A DNA stretch of 64,000 nt from NCBI RefSeq assembly GCF_002896855.1, contig NZ_CP021850.1, positions 1,203,665 through 1,267,664 on the forward strand, read 5' to 3'. Shown here piece by piece: positions 34,649 to 45,239 of the stretch. The DNA comes from Clostridium thermosuccinogenes. Lineage in GTDB: Bacteria > Bacillota > Clostridia > Acetivibrionales > DSM-5807. Below the pieces are notes generated by a model that saw only the letters and a list, made by a program, of their open reading frames with translations, did not search any database and was not told where the DNA came from. Position 1 is the stretch's first letter, and the number at the start of each line of letters is the position of its first letter. The position numbers were made by a program, and so were the translations under genes.

Positions 34649-35074
34649 TTATTTATTATCAGCATCATTGATTCTGTTAATCAATATCAGGAAGAATAAG
34701 ATATAAGCTATTGTTATAATAATATGACCTAAACCTGCCATACCTGAAATTGAAGAATCTATCATAGTTGATATTTCAAGGTTTAATACCTCTATACATC
34801 CACGCATAGCCATCATTATAACTGTTAATAAAAGTCCGATATTGTAAGTTATAAAGAATTTATTGAAAATCTTATTCTTAGTTAATTCAAAGGATTTTTC
34901 CAGTAATAATACAATTAAAAAGAAAAATGCCCCTAAAACTAATACATGAGGATGTAGACCGCTTAAGACAGTTTTTCCCGTAAAGCCATTTATTTTTGTA
35001 AATTCCCTATAAAAAGCTCCAAGAAACAATCCCAACATACTATAAAAAAAGCTTAATTTTGCAATTCTCTTCAT
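34649..35074 (-). CDS. DUF2871-type four-span membrane protein
   Basis: 141 residues with four predicted spans: LSFFYSMLGLFLGAFYREF, HVLVLGAFFFLIVLLLEK, FFITYNIGLLLTVIMMAMRG and HIIITIAYILFFLILINRI. The layout and the LSGLHPHVLVLGAFFFL motif match the DUF2871 family as I know it. Function is unknown. Start at ATG 35074 after GGGGGAGCATTAA on the reverse strand; convergent with the 69-residue gene. Confidence 0.75.
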   Translation of the reverse strand: MKRIAKLSFFYSMLGLFLGAFYREFTKINGFTGKTVLSGLHPHVLVLGAFFFLIVLLLEKSFELTKNKIFNKFFITYNIGLLLTVIMMAMRGCIEVLNLEISTMIDSSISGMAGLGHIIITIAYILFFLILINRINDADNK

Positions 35075-35378
35075 TTAATGCTCCCCCGTTCATTTTAATT
35101 TATTTGAACTTCCAACATGCTATGAAAGACCCATAATAAACATACCACCATTAGCACCAGTAAAAACAAGACATAAAAATAAGCACTTTGCACGATATTG
35201 AAAACTAGATATCCAAAGTCAAATACGCAGCATGAGTTATAGACTAAAATCTTAATAATGAAATAAGAATATAATTATCTCGGTGTAAAATTGTTATAGG
35301 ATAAAAAGTACAAGAGACCACTCTTTTTTTGATAAAATGTAAGTCGCCATACAAACCAATTACCGAGGAAGGCCTTTT

Positions 35379-35492
35379 GTGAATAACATTATACAGCAAA
35401 TTTATGAGAACTGCATGAGTGAAGTATTAAACTTTTATGGCGGAAGTGAACTAAGAAAGTTAGATGAAATAAAAGAAGTCTGCAATTCTTAA
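35379..35492 (+). pseudogene. Short ORF, possible transposase N-terminal remnant
   Basis: GTG start, 37 residues beginning VNNIIQQIYENCMSEVLNFYG and ending after LDEIKEVCNS. The pattern resembles the N-terminus of ISLre2/UPF0236-type transposases, which then break off here. No DDE region follows. The rest of 35075-35533 holds nothing recognised. Confidence 0.35.
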
Positions 35493-35533
35493 ACCTACAA
35501 CAAATTGACACTAACATAATCAGTTAATTTATA

Positions 35534-35562
35534 TTGACAATATTTGCACACATGATTAAAAT
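35534..35562 (+). promoter_or_regulatory. Promoter of the hisS T-box leader
   Basis: TTGACA at 35534-35539, 17-base spacer, TAAAAT at 35557-35562. Confidence 0.75.
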
Positions 35563-35569
35563 ATATATA

Positions 35570-35865
35570 ATATATACTATAAAAGCATTGTGTTAACAAC
35601 TATGAAGGGGAAAAGTAGTCAATACTGCCTCAAGGGAGAAAGCAACGTGACTGAAATTGCTTTCAGGATAAGGTTGACGAAAGGACACCCTGGAGTTGTC
35701 CGGGTGAGCGTCTGCGGCGGGTAGTCCGGACCGTTGTACTTGCGTTAAAAGTAATAAAGTGGATACATCTATTTTCATGAAGGTTGAAGATGTATCTATT
35801 AGGGTGGCACCACGGGAATATCAGCCTCTCGTCCCTGACAAATGTCAGGCGAGAGGCTTTTATAG
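35570..35865 (+). promoter_or_regulatory. T-box riboswitch upstream of hisS
   Basis: The conserved T-box AGGGTGGCACCACGGG is at 35801-35816. Just before it is a stem-III-like helix, GATACATCT/AGATGTATC. After it comes a terminator, GCCTCTCG...CCTGAC with GTCAGG-CGAGAGGC and TTTT (35824-35861). A long stem-I region precedes. Uncharged tRNA pairing with the T-box would favour antitermination. Specificity for tRNA-His is inferred from the downstream gene; I could not fix the specifier codon by eye. Confidence 0.88.
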
Positions 35866-36150
35866 TATATGGAGAATAAGGCATTACATAAGGATTGCTT
35901 TTGGCAGGGAACAATATGAATTAGCTTGATGAGAAAGCCGGGCAATGTGAATCAAAAGTCTTGGGGCAGTGCCCCGTGCTTGGAGACGGATATGTATGCT
36001 GATGATAGCGCCTATATGGAGAAAAATTACCTGTGAGTTGCATCCTGGTGAATTTTAAAAAATTAAAATAATTAACTATCTATACATTCAGCAATACGCA
36101 GAATAGACCTGTTGAGTGAGCAGGTTTGCAAGGAAAAAGGAGGAAGAGAA

Positions 36151-37473
36151 TTGAAAAAAAATATTACGACACCATCGATACTGCCGGGCTTTATGGAGCT
36201 TTTGCCTCCAGACCAGATGCTTTTCAATAAAATGCTGGACACGATAAAATCTACATATGAAAAATTCGGCTTTATACCACTGGATACACCGGTGATTGAA
36301 AAGTCGGAGATTTTACTTGCCAAAAGCGGTGGAGAGACAGAAAAGCAGATATACCGTTTCAACAAAGGGGACAATGACCTTTCCCTGAGGTTTGACCTGA
36401 CTGTGCCCCTGGCCAGGTACGTCGCCCAGCATTATAACGACCTGACATTCCCCTTCCGCAGATATCACATAGGAAAGGTGTACAGGGGAGAGAGGCCGCA
36501 AAAAGGCCGTTTCAGGGAGTTCTACCAGTGCGACATAGATATTGTGGGCAATGAGAAGCTCAGCGTGATCAATGATGCGGAGATACTGAGCGTGATATAT
36601 TCCACCTTTAAAGCTCTGGGCTTCGATGATTTCACCATAAGGATAAACAACAGGAAGGTGCTGAACGGTTTCTTTGAAAGCCTTGGGATTGAAGATAAGG
36701 CAGAAGTATTGAGAATAGTTGATAAGCTGGAAAAAATAGGCGTAGACAAGGTCAGGGAAGAATTGGCCGCTGCAGGCGTTGACGGGGATAAGGCCGAGAG
36801 AATCCTTGAGTTCATCAGCATTAAAGGAAATTACGCTGAAGTGCTAAACAGGCTTAAGGAGATGCAGACCGACAGCAGCATGTTTGCTGAAGGTTTGGAT
36901 GAACTGGAAAAGGTCTGCGGATATATAAGCTCCTTTGGAATTCCTGAAAGCAATTTCGCCCTGGATCTTACAATAGCAAGAGGTCTGGACTACTATACCG
37001 GGACGATATATGAGACCATATTAAACCAGTATCCCGGCATAGGAAGCGTATGCTCCGGAGGACGTTATGACAACCTGGCTGAGAATTACACCGACAAAAA
37101 GCTGCCGGGGGTAGGTATATCCATTGGTCTGACAAGGCTATTCTACCAGTTGAGGGAGGCAGGACTGCTGGGTGCTTCCAAAAAGGCCACTCCTACGGAT
37201 CTCCTTGTCATACCCATGCAGGATACTATGAACCATGCCCTGGACATCGCAACAAAAATGCGTGGAGCCGGCATAGCAACAGAGGTCTACTTTAATGAAG
37301 GAAAAATGGGCAAGAAATTCTCCTATGCGGATAAATTAGGCATACCTTATGTTGTAGTGGTAGGAGAGGATGAAGTAAGCAGCGGAAAGTACAAGCTGAA
37401 AAACATGAGCAGCGGTGAAGAAGTGGCTCTCAGCCTGGACGAAGTTATCGCCAGGATAAAGGAGTCGCTGTAA
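36151..37473 (+). CDS. hisS: Histidyl-tRNA synthetase
   Basis: Charges tRNA-His. About 440 residues, class II. Motif 1 lies in the N-terminal region and motif 2 is FRRYHIGKVYRGERPQKGRFREFYQCDID. The HisRS signature is ARGLDYYTGTIYE and motif 3 is GVGISIGLTRL. A C-terminal anticodon-binding domain follows. Start at TTG 36151 after AAAAGGAGGAAGAGAA; the in-frame start at 36112 has no site. Expression is controlled by the T-box, with about 285 bases of leader without other signals after it. Confidence 0.97.
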   Translation: MKKNITTPSILPGFMELLPPDQMLFNKMLDTIKSTYEKFGFIPLDTPVIEKSEILLAKSGGETEKQIYRFNKGDNDLSLRFDLTVPLARYVAQHYNDLTFPFRRYHIGKVYRGERPQKGRFREFYQCDIDIVGNEKLSVINDAEILSVIYSTFKALGFDDFTIRINNRKVLNGFFESLGIEDKAEVLRIVDKLEKIGVDKVREELAAAGVDGDKAERILEFISIKGNYAEVLNRLKEMQTDSSMFAEGLDELEKVCGYISSFGIPESNFALDLTIARGLDYYTGTIYETILNQYPGIGSVCSGGRYDNLAENYTDKKLPGVGISIGLTRLFYQLREAGLLGASKKATPTDLLVIPMQDTMNHALDIATKMRGAGIATEVYFNEGKMGKKFSYADKLGIPYVVVVGEDEVSSGKYKLKNMSSGEEVALSLDEVIARIKESL

Positions 37474-37555
37474 TTCTGCAGGATGGTTTGTTGATACAGC
37501 ACAATTCTTCAGGGAACTATGAGTTTATGAAAATAATGACATGGAGGTATTTATC

Positions 37556-39343
37556 ATGGGTGAATCGATATATGGTATGAAAAGGACACACCGGTGCGCG
37601 GAACTGGGATTGGAAAACGTGGGTGAAACTGTCACATTGATGGGATGGACGCAAAGAAGAAGGGATCTCGGAGGTTTGATATTTGTATGGCTGAGGGACA
37701 GGAGCGGAATCATACAGGTGGTATTCGACAGCTCTTCCAACAAGGAGCTGTTTGAAAAGGCTTCGGGCATAAGGAGCGAGTATGTCCTGGCGGTGGTTGG
37801 AGAAGTGGCCAAAAGGGCTCCTGAAGCTGTCAACAGCAAGCTGAAAACCGGCGAGATAGAGGTTCTGGCGAAGGAACTGAGGATACTGAGCACTGCAGAA
37901 ACACCACCCTTTAGCATCGAAGAGGATTCCGACGTCAATGAGGTGCTTAAGTTGAAATACAGGTACCTGGATCTGAGAAGGCCGGATATGCAGAGAAACT
38001 TTATATTAAGGCACAAAGTGGCTAAGGTTGCCAGGGATTATTTTGACGAGAAAGGCTTCCTGGAGATTGAAACTCCGATGCTCACCAAGAGCACTCCGGA
38101 AGGGGCGAGGGATTATCTGGTGCCCAGCAGGGTGCACCCCGGCAAGTTTTTTGCCCTGCCCCAGTCACCCCAGTTATTTAAGCAGCTTTTGATGGTTTCC
38201 GGCTTTGACCGCTATATCCAGATAGTGAAATGTTTCAGAGATGAGGATTTGAGAGCCGACAGGCAGCCTGAATTCACCCAGATAGACCTGGAGATGTCCT
38301 TCGTAAATGTGGATGATGTCATAGAAGTAAATGAGGGATTCATAAAAAGGCTGTTTAAGCAGGTGCTGGGAATCGAACTGGAAACACCGTTTCTCAGGAT
38401 GCCGTACAGGGAGGCAATGGACAGGTTTGGCTCGGATAAGCCCGATATAAGGTTCGGAATGGAGCTGGTCAATGTATCCGACATCGTAAAAGACTGCGAT
38501 TTTAAGGTTTTCACCGATGCCGTGGCTAATGGTGGAAGCGTAAGGGCTATAAATGCAAAGGGCTGTGGCGATAAATTCAGCAGGAAGGATATCGATAAGC
38601 TGGTTGATTTCGTGAAGACGTACAAGGCTAAGGGTATGGCCTGGATTACGGTGGGAGAAAACGACATAAAATCATCGCTTACCAAGTTTTTTACCCCCGA
38701 AAAGATGAAGGCTTTATTGGAAAGGATGGAAGCAGAACCCGGCGACCTTATTTGCCTTGTTGCCGACAAAAATGAAATAGTTTATGATGCTTTGGGACAG
38801 TTGAGGCTGGAGCTGGCCAGAAAGCTCGACCTCTTGAACAAGGATGAATTCAAGTTCCTGTGGGTAACGGAGTTCCCCCTCTATGAATACGATGAGGAGG
38901 AAAAACGCTGGGTGGCAAAGCATCATCCTTTTACTTCCCCCATGGATGAGGATATCCCTTTGTTGGATACCGATCCCGGAAAAGTCAGAGCCAAGGCCTA
39001 TGATATAGTGTTAAACGGCGTAGAGCTGGGAGGCGGAAGTATAAGGATACATGATCAGGATCTGCAGTCGAAGATGTTTGAGCTTTTGGGCTTTACCAAA
39101 GAGCAGGCCTGGGAAAGATTCGGGTTCCTCCTCGAAGCTTTTAAATATGGTACTCCTCCCCATGGTGGTATGGCTTACGGCCTTGACAGGCTTGTAATGC
39201 TCATGGCCGGCACGAGCAACATAAGGGATGTTATCGCTTTCCCGAAGGTACAGAATTCTTCGTGCCTTATGACCAATGCGCCGGATTTTGTTGATGACAG
39301 GCAGCTGGAGGAGCTTCACATAAAGACAGATATAAAAGGTTGA
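37556..39343 (+). CDS. aspS: Aspartyl-tRNA synthetase
   Basis: Charges tRNA-Asp (or Asp/Asn in non-discriminating forms). 595 residues, bacterial type. It has the N-terminal OB fold (GWTQRRRDLGGLIFVWLRDRSGI), motif 2 region FRDEDLRADRQPEFTQID and a bacterial GAD insertion (about 290-420). Motif 3 is GGMAYGLDRLVMLM. Start at ATG 37556 after TGGAGGTATTTATC. hisS-aspS pairing is standard in Firmicutes. Confidence 0.97.
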   Translation: MGESIYGMKRTHRCAELGLENVGETVTLMGWTQRRRDLGGLIFVWLRDRSGIIQVVFDSSSNKELFEKASGIRSEYVLAVVGEVAKRAPEAVNSKLKTGEIEVLAKELRILSTAETPPFSIEEDSDVNEVLKLKYRYLDLRRPDMQRNFILRHKVAKVARDYFDEKGFLEIETPMLTKSTPEGARDYLVPSRVHPGKFFALPQSPQLFKQLLMVSGFDRYIQIVKCFRDEDLRADRQPEFTQIDLEMSFVNVDDVIEVNEGFIKRLFKQVLGIELETPFLRMPYREAMDRFGSDKPDIRFGMELVNVSDIVKDCDFKVFTDAVANGGSVRAINAKGCGDKFSRKDIDKLVDFVKTYKAKGMAWITVGENDIKSSLTKFFTPEKMKALLERMEAEPGDLICLVADKNEIVYDALGQLRLELARKLDLLNKDEFKFLWVTEFPLYEYDEEEKRWVAKHHPFTSPMDEDIPLLDTDPGKVRAKAYDIVLNGVELGGGSIRIHDQDLQSKMFELLGFTKEQAWERFGFLLEAFKYGTPPHGGMAYGLDRLVMLMAGTSNIRDVIAFPKVQNSSCLMTNAPDFVDDRQLEELHIKTDIKG

Positions 39344-39366
39344 TTTCGAAAATTCAAAGGGTGGAT

Positions 39367-39402
39367 GTCGCACTATAAAGCAAAAGGCATAATAGTGCGA
39401 CT
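39367..39402 (+). terminator. Hairpin after aspS
   Basis: GTCGCACTAT and ATAGTGCGAC form a perfect 10-bp stem; the T tract is weak (TTGCCATTTT). Confidence 0.55.
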
Positions 39403-39558
39403 TGCCATTTTAACCGGTGCTGTTCATATACTGATCATGCAACTTTGAATTATTCCGTCCGCATATGGCCTGGTGCAAGCCAAAAGCCGGCGGACGGAAG
39501 CTGCATTTTCTTTGTTTTATCCATAGGTTTATTCTCAGGCAAGCAAGGGGGAATTTTT

Positions 39559-40104
39559 ATGACCGGAAATGCTTTGAAGAAGGAAATTCTGGACTGGGCA
39601 ATACATATATTGATCGCTCTGATAATAGCTTTTTTAATAGTTAATTTTGTGGCGCAGAGGACAATTGTGTTCAACTATTCCATGGAGCCTACCCTGAAAG
39701 AAGGGGACAATCTGCTGGTGGAAAAGATAAGTCCAAGGTTGAAAAAGTTCAATTATGGGGACATAGTGACAATTGACGCTCCGGAGACTGTGGGGGAGGA
39801 AAGGAGTCCTATTATAAAACGGATAATAGCTCTGGAAAATGACACTGTAGAAATAAAAGACGGCAAAGTATATGTGAACGGGGAAGCCATAAAGGAGCCT
39901 TACATTAAGGGCAGTTATACGCAGGAGCAAAACCCTGAATATAGCAAGATGACCGTGCCGAAAGGAATGGTGTATGTTCTTGGGGATAACCGGGAGGCCT
40001 TAATCGTTGACAGCAGGACCATGGGCGCCATCGATATGGATAAAATCACCGGGAAGGCCATATTTAGATTTTATCCCTTCAGCAAGTTTGGCAGCCTGAA
40101 ATAA
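39559..40104 (+). CDS. lepB: Type I signal peptidase
   Basis: Cleaves signal peptides at the outer face of the membrane. 181 residues. One N-terminal span (ILIALIIAFLIVNFV) is followed by the catalytic Ser in NYSMEPTLKEGDN and the Lys in PIIKRIIALEND. The box E region reads GDNREALIVDSRTMG. The usual spacing is GDNR plus four residues, including a Ser, before DSR; here there are five and no Ser. Start at ATG 39559 after AAGGGGGAATTTTT; the longer frame from 39445 is rejected for lack of a site. Confidence 0.92.
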   Translation: MTGNALKKEILDWAIHILIALIIAFLIVNFVAQRTIVFNYSMEPTLKEGDNLLVEKISPRLKKFNYGDIVTIDAPETVGEERSPIIKRIIALENDTVEIKDGKVYVNGEAIKEPYIKGSYTQEQNPEYSKMTVPKGMVYVLGDNREALIVDSRTMGAIDMDKITGKAIFRFYPFSKFGSLK

Positions 40105-40410
40105 AGCATGTAAAACAATTGAGTTTATGTTATATTTTGGCACGAAAGCTATTAAAGCACTTTATTATTGTTGAAACTTGTGTTAAGATAAATAAGTATA
40201 ATATAGAGGACACAAAACAGTGCAGCAGTGACTTTGGAATATGGTATTGCGGTACGGGATAAGGGCACTGCTTTTTGAATACTTGGGGGTATTCTGTATT
40301 TTGAAGGAGGTTAAGATATAAATTTTACAGCAATTGTATGTACTGAGAAAGTTTTAGGGTTTGATGCTTAATCGGAAGGATTTTGCATTGCTGTAGGTTT
40401 ATATTCAAGT
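40105..40410 (+). other. Leader region of the large ATPase gene
   Basis: AGCAGTG pairs with CACTGCT followed by TTTTTG (about 40223-40277), a possible terminator or leader structure. An orphan GAAGGAGG near 40304 is not followed by a usable start. No gene seen. Confidence 0.4.
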
Positions 40411-43400
40411 ATGAACAATTTATTGCATTTAGGTTTGGATGTAGGTTCAACAACAGTAAAACTAGTTGTTATTGATAAGAATGATAAAATTATATACAGC
40501 AGATATCAGAGGCACTTTTCCGATATCAAGAAGACCATTTGCCAACTGGTAAGAGAAGCATACGATAATTTCCGGGATGCGAGCATTACAGTGACGGTTA
40601 CCGGTTCAGGAGGTATATCCGTATCAAAATGGCTGAAGCTTCCATTTATACAGGAAGTGATCGCCGGTACTAAAGCCATTGAAAAGTTCATCCCTCAGAC
40701 AGATGTGGTAATTGAACTGGGGGGAGAAGATGCAAAAATAACGTATTTTGACGGCGGAGTAGACCAAAGGATGAATGGTACATGCGCCGGCGGAACAGGT
40801 GCCTTTATCGACCAGATGGCTTCCCTTTTGCAGATTGATGCTCAGGGCTTAAACGAGTTGGCTAAAAAATACAAGGTCATCTATCCCATTGCCGCCCGCT
40901 GTGGTGTGTTCGCAAAAACGGACATACAGCCTTTGCTGAACGAAGGCGCAGCCCGGGAGGATATAGCGGCATCGGTTTTCCAGTCAGTGGTAAACCAGAC
41001 GATAAGCGGTCTGGCATGTGGTAGGCCGATACGTGGAAATGTCGCGTTTCTGGGTGGACCTTTGTATTATCTTTCGGAGCTGAGGAAAAGGTTTATTGAA
41101 ACTCTGGGACTTAAGCCCGAACAAGTGATATTCCCGGAGAATTCCCAGCTGTTTGTCGCCCTGGGAGCGGCTATCGCTTCAAAGAGTGAAAATTCGCTGG
41201 CTTTCAGAGAATTGAATGAACGCCTTTCGACTCTGGATGAGTTTCAGTCCAATGAGGTGGAAAGGTTAAGACCGCTTTTTATCGATCAGGCAGAATTGGA
41301 TGAATTCCGGAAAAGGCATGGCAGCAACTCGGTAAAAAGAGGCGATTTGAGCACATTTAAAGGCAAGTGCTTCCTTGGCATAGATGCCGGTTCAACTACC
41401 ACTAAAGCTGCTCTGATTGATGAAAACGGAGCTTTGCTCTATTCATATTACGGCAGCAATGAAGGCAGTCCATTGAAGTCTGCCGTCAGAATAATGAAGG
41501 ATTTGTATTCCCACATGCCTCCGGAAGCGGAAATTGCAAACTCTACGGTTACCGGCTATGGAGAAAGCCTGCTTAAAGCAGCTTTGCATGTGGATATTGG
41601 AGAAATTGAAACTATAGCCCATTATAAAGCCGCTGATTTTTTCCTCCCCGGTGTAGATTTCATATTGGATATCGGCGGACAGGACATGAAATGCCTCAGG
41701 GTGAAAAACGGGGTTATAGACAGCATAGTATTGAATGAAGCATGTTCATCGGGATGCGGTTCCTTTATTGAGACCTTTGCCCGTTCCCTGAACATGGATG
41801 TGCAGGAGTTTGCTGCGGAAGCCTTGCATGCTGAGAATCCTGTGGACCTTGGTTCCAGGTGCACCGTATTTATGAACTCCAGGGTAAAACAGGCCCAGAA
41901 GGAAGGGGCTTCGGTGGGGGATATCTCTGCCGGGTTATCCTACTCCGTTATCAAAAATGCGTTGTATAAGGTAATTAAAATCAGAAATCCGCAGGAATTG
42001 GGAAATAAGATAATAGTACAGGGTGGAACCTTCAACAATGATGCCATACTCCGTTGCTTTGAAATCATATCGGAGAGGGAGGCGGTAAGACCTGATATCG
42101 CCGGCCTTATGGGGGCATTTGGTGCTGCATTGATAGCAAAGGAAAGATATAAAGAAGGAAGCAAAAGCACTATACTAAAAGCCGATGAGCTTAACAGCTT
42201 CTCTGCGGAAACCTCCATGAGAAGATGTGGTTTGTGCGGCAATAACTGCCTGCTTACCATAAATGAGTTTTCCACCGGTGAGGTGTTTATTTCAGGAAAC
42301 CGCTGCGAAAGAGGAGCCGGACTGGAGCACAGGAAGAATGATATCCCCAATCTCTATGATTACAAGTATAAGCGCCTTTTCGGTTACAAGCCCTTAAGCG
42401 AGAATGAGGCGACGAGGGGAAGCATCGGTATTCCGAGAGTGCTCAACATGTATGAGAATTATCCATTCTGGTTCACCTTCTTTACGGAGCTGAAATTCAG
42501 GGTGGTGCTGTCGGCCAGGTCTTCCAAGAGGATATATGAGCTGGGAATGGAAACCATCCCTTCGGATACGGTTTGTTATCCGGCTAAGATTACCCACGGG
42601 CATATAATGGATCTTATCAACAAAGGGGTACAGGTTATCTTTTATCCCTGCGTGCCTTATGAAAAAAAGGAGCAGAAGGATGCCAACAACCATTACAACT
42701 GTCCGATAGTTACCTCGTATGCCGAAGTTATAAGGAACAACATGGACATACTGAAGGAAAGAAATATTAAGTTCATGAACCCGTTCCTGCCCTATGACGA
42801 TAAGAACAGGCTCAAAACGAGGCTGTATGAAGAATTCAGAGAATTCGGAATATCTAAGAAAGAGATTTCCGCTGCCGTAGATAAAGCATGGCAGGAAGAC
42901 ATAAACTTTAAGGAAGATATCAGGAGAAAGGGAGAAGAGGTTCTTAAATATCTGGAGGAAACCGGCAGAAAAGGTATAGTGCTGGCCGGACGTCCTTACC
43001 ATATAGATCCGGAAATCAATCATGGCATCCCTAATTTGATTACGGACTTTGGCATGGCGGTGCTTACTGAAGATTCGATAGCCCACCTGGGCGAAGTGGA
43101 AAGACCGCTGAGAGTGGTAGACCAGTGGATGTATCATTCGCGGCTTTACGCTGCAGCAAGCTACGTCAAGACCAGCAAGAACCTGGAGCTTGTTCAGCTT
43201 AACTCCTTTGGATGCGGCCTGGATGCGGTGACTACCGATCAGGTGCAGGAAGTGTTAAACAGTTTTGAAAAGATTTATACCACATTAAAAATAGATGAAG
43301 GAAACAACCTTGGTGCAGCCAGGATCAGGATACGTTCGTTGAAAGCAGCCATGGAGGAGAGGGACGGCAACGGCTTTGAGCCCCATAGGGTGGAGCCGCC

Positions 43401-44736
43401 TTTCAAGAAAATGATATTCACCGAGGAAATGAAGGCAAAGCATACTATTTTGGCTCCCCAGATGTCTCCTATACACTTCCAGTTCGTTGAAGCTGCCTTC
43501 AGGGCGGCCGGATATAATCTGGAGGTTTTGCCTTCGGTTGATAAGGAAGCCGTTAATGAAGGCTTGAAATATGTCAACAACGATGCATGCTACCCGTCCA
43601 TCCTGGTGACAGGGCAGCTGATTGGAGCACTGAAATCCGGAAGATATGATGTTAACAATACTTCCTTAATAATCAGCCAGACGGGTGGAGGCTGCAGAGC
43701 TACCAATTATATTGCCTTTATCCGAAAGGCGTTGAAGGAAGCTGGTTTTGGGCATGTTCCGGTTATTTCCCTCAATGCCGCCGGTTTGGAATCAAACCCT
43801 GGCTTTAAAATTACTCCTTCACTGCTGAATAAGGCCATAATGGCTATCGTTTACGGAGACCTGTTCATGAGGGTGCTGTATAGAACAAGGCCTTATGAAA
43901 GGATTCCCGGATCAGCCAATGCGCTTTATGAAGGTTGGATAGAAAAATGCAAGCAATCAGTGATGGATGGCAACCATAGGACTTTTAAGGAAAACATCCG
44001 TCAAATCGTCAAGGATTTTGACAATCTGGAGCTTCTGAATATAAAAAAGCCACGGGTTGGGCTGGTAGGAGAGATACTGGTGAAATTCCACCCAACTGCC
44101 AACAACAATGTGGTGGATATTGTGGAACAGGAAGGTGGAGAGGCTGTAATGCCCGATCTATTGGATTTCTTCCTGTATACGGCCTATAACGCCAACTTTA
44201 AACATGACAAGCTTGCGGGCTCGAGAAAGTCGAAGATTTTGAGCAATGCAGCCATTATGGCTATGGAATTTTACAGAAAAGAAATGAAGAAGGCATTAAA
44301 CAAAAGCAATAGATTTCATGCGCCTCCTTCCATATACGAGCTGGCAGAGGATGCTTCCAAGGTCTTGTCTATAGGCAACCAGACGGGAGAAGGCTGGTTT
44401 TTGACGGCTGAGATGATCGAGCTTATAAAAAGCGGAGCAAAAAACATAATCTGCATGCAGCCCTTTGCATGCCTGCCCAATCATGTAACCGGAAAAGGCA
44501 TGATCAAAGAGCTGAAAAGAAGATATCCCGAAGCCAATATTGTGGCTATAGACTACGATCCCGGAGCCAGTGAGGTAAATCAGCTTAACAGGATAAAGCT
44601 GATGCTTTCGGTTGCCTTTAAGAATTTGCAGAAGGAAAGCGCTGAACTTTTAAGGGAAGAGTCTCTGGTGCGAAACAGCGCCAGAAATGCCCAGCTCGTG
44701 AAAGATGACGAGCATGGGGCGAACGCCGGCATCTAA
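40411..44736 (+). CDS. Giant acyl-CoA dehydratase activase-like protein (BcrA/D-HgdC family, DUF2229)
   Basis: 1441 residues. Two ASKHA ATPase domains stand in tandem: [14 protein letters not shown] with [15 protein letters not shown], and [16 protein letters not shown] with [15 protein letters not shown]. The conserved Cys in each domain would hold a shared 4Fe-4S cluster. A cysteine segment, [14 protein letters not shown], starts the DUF2229 region, followed by HgdB-like segments ([25 protein letters not shown]). Relatives activate 2-hydroxyacyl-CoA dehydratases by ATP-driven electron transfer, but this long fused form has no known substrate. No strong ribosome site precedes the ATG at 40411. 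Confidence 0.88.
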   Translation: MNNLLHLGLDVGSTTVKLVVIDKNDKIIYSRYQRHFSDIKKTICQLVREAYDNFRDASITVTVTGSGGISVSKWLKLPFIQEVIAGTKAIEKFIPQTDVVIELGGEDAKITYFDGGVDQRMNGTCAGGTGAFIDQMASLLQIDAQGLNELAKKYKVIYPIAARCGVFAKTDIQPLLNEGAAREDIAASVFQSVVNQTISGLACGRPIRGNVAFLGGPLYYLSELRKRFIETLGLKPEQVIFPENSQLFVALGAAIASKSENSLAFRELNERLSTLDEFQSNEVERLRPLFIDQAELDEFRKRHGSNSVKRGDLSTFKGKCFLGIDAGSTTTKAALIDENGALLYSYYGSNEGSPLKSAVRIMKDLYSHMPPEAEIANSTVTGYGESLLKAALHVDIGEIETIAHYKAADFFLPGVDFILDIGGQDMKCLRVKNGVIDSIVLNEACSSGCGSFIETFARSLNMDVQEFAAEALHAENPVDLGSRCTVFMNSRVKQAQKEGASVGDISAGLSYSVIKNALYKVIKIRNPQELGNKIIVQGGTFNNDAILRCFEIISEREAVRPDIAGLMGAFGAALIAKERYKEGSKSTILKADELNSFSAETSMRRCGLCGNNCLLTINEFSTGEVFISGNRCERGAGLEHRKNDIPNLYDYKYKRLFGYKPLSENEATRGSIGIPRVLNMYENYPFWFTFFTELKFRVVLSARSSKRIYELGMETIPSDTVCYPAKITHGHIMDLINKGVQVIFYPCVPYEKKEQKDANNHYNCPIVTSYAEVIRNNMDILKERNIKFMNPFLPYDDKNRLKTRLYEEFREFGISKKEISAAVDKAWQEDINFKEDIRRKGEEVLKYLEETGRKGIVLAGRPYHIDPEINHGIPNLITDFGMAVLTEDSIAHLGEVERPLRVVDQWMYHSRLYAAASYVKTSKNLELVQLNSFGCGLDAVTTDQVQEVLNSFEKIYTTLKIDEGNNLGAARIRIRSLKAAMEERDGNGFEPHRVEPPFKKMIFTEEMKAKHTILAPQMSPIHFQFVEAAFRAAGYNLEVLPSVDKEAVNEGLKYVNNDACYPSILVTGQLIGALKSGRYDVNNTSLIISQTGGGCRATNYIAFIRKALKEAGFGHVPVISLNAAGLESNPGFKITPSLLNKAIMAIVYGDLFMRVLYRTRPYERIPGSANALYEGWIEKCKQSVMDGNHRTFKENIRQIVKDFDNLELLNIKKPRVGLVGEILVKFHPTANNNVVDIVEQEGGEAVMPDLLDFFLYTAYNANFKHDKLAGSRKSKILSNAAIMAMEFYRKEMKKALNKSNRFHAPPSIYELAEDASKVLSIGNQTGEGWFLTAEMIELIKSGAKNIICMQPFACLPNHVTGKGMIKELKRRYPEANIVAIDYDPGASEVNQLNRIKLMLSVAFKNLQKESAELLREESLVRNSARNAQLVKDDEHGANAGI

Positions 44737-44754
44737 AACGGACGACATGGATCA

Positions 44755-44803
44755 AAAAAACAGGAGACAGGCTTTACAACAGCCTATCTCCTGTTTTTTT
44801 TCT
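44755..44803. terminator. Bidirectional terminator
   Basis: AACAGGAGACAGGCT pairs with AGCCTATCTCCTGTT (one mismatch), T-rich on the right and A-rich on the left. It ends the large ATPase transcript and contains the stop of the convergent 43-residue gene. Confidence 0.85.
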
Positions 44804-44915
44804 TCTTATTATTCATGTTATTTTTTTCGTACTTCTTTATAGATCTGTACATCATAAAACCGAGCACTGCAAATGTCGCAACAGTAGCTATCAAAACTAT
44901 GATCTGTGTATCCAT
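44784..44915 (-). CDS. 43-residue single-span membrane protein
   Basis: ATG at 44915 on the reverse strand follows TTTAAAGGAGAATACG. The product starts MDTQIIVLIATVATFAVLGF and ends in a very basic tail KNNMNNKKKKNRR. The stop lies inside the convergent terminator. Layout of one span plus a basic tail suggests a small membrane protein facing the cytoplasm with the tail. No family recognised. Confidence 0.65.
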   Translation of the reverse strand: MDTQIIVLIATVATFAVLGFMMYRSIKKYEKNNMNNKKKKNRR

Positions 44916-45239
44916 CGTATTCTCCTTTAAATTTTAGTAAGATATAACCCCGGAAATACAGAAAGCGGAGCTGTAAGTTACTAATCGGAGCATAAGAGGC
45001 ATATATGCGTTTCCCGACCGCACAAAGCTCAGCACTGGCTAACAGGGTAAGAGTATTGCCTCATTAAGTATATATTGCGTCATTAAATATTATATATGCT
45101 GGAATCGCATAAATCAATCGAATGTTGAGAAGCTCAGAAAAAGGGCAGCCAACATACTGTCATATTGAAACATGCCTGTGAATATTAATGAAAAGGGGGA
45201 TTGGTAGACAAAATATCTTGCTTTCAAACGGAGGAAAAC
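44916..45239 (+). other. Intergenic stretch, nothing recognised
   Basis: No gene, hairpin or repeat stands out. Regulatory sites for spoIIP are presumably here, but I could not place a sporulation-sigma promoter with confidence. Confidence 0.3.
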
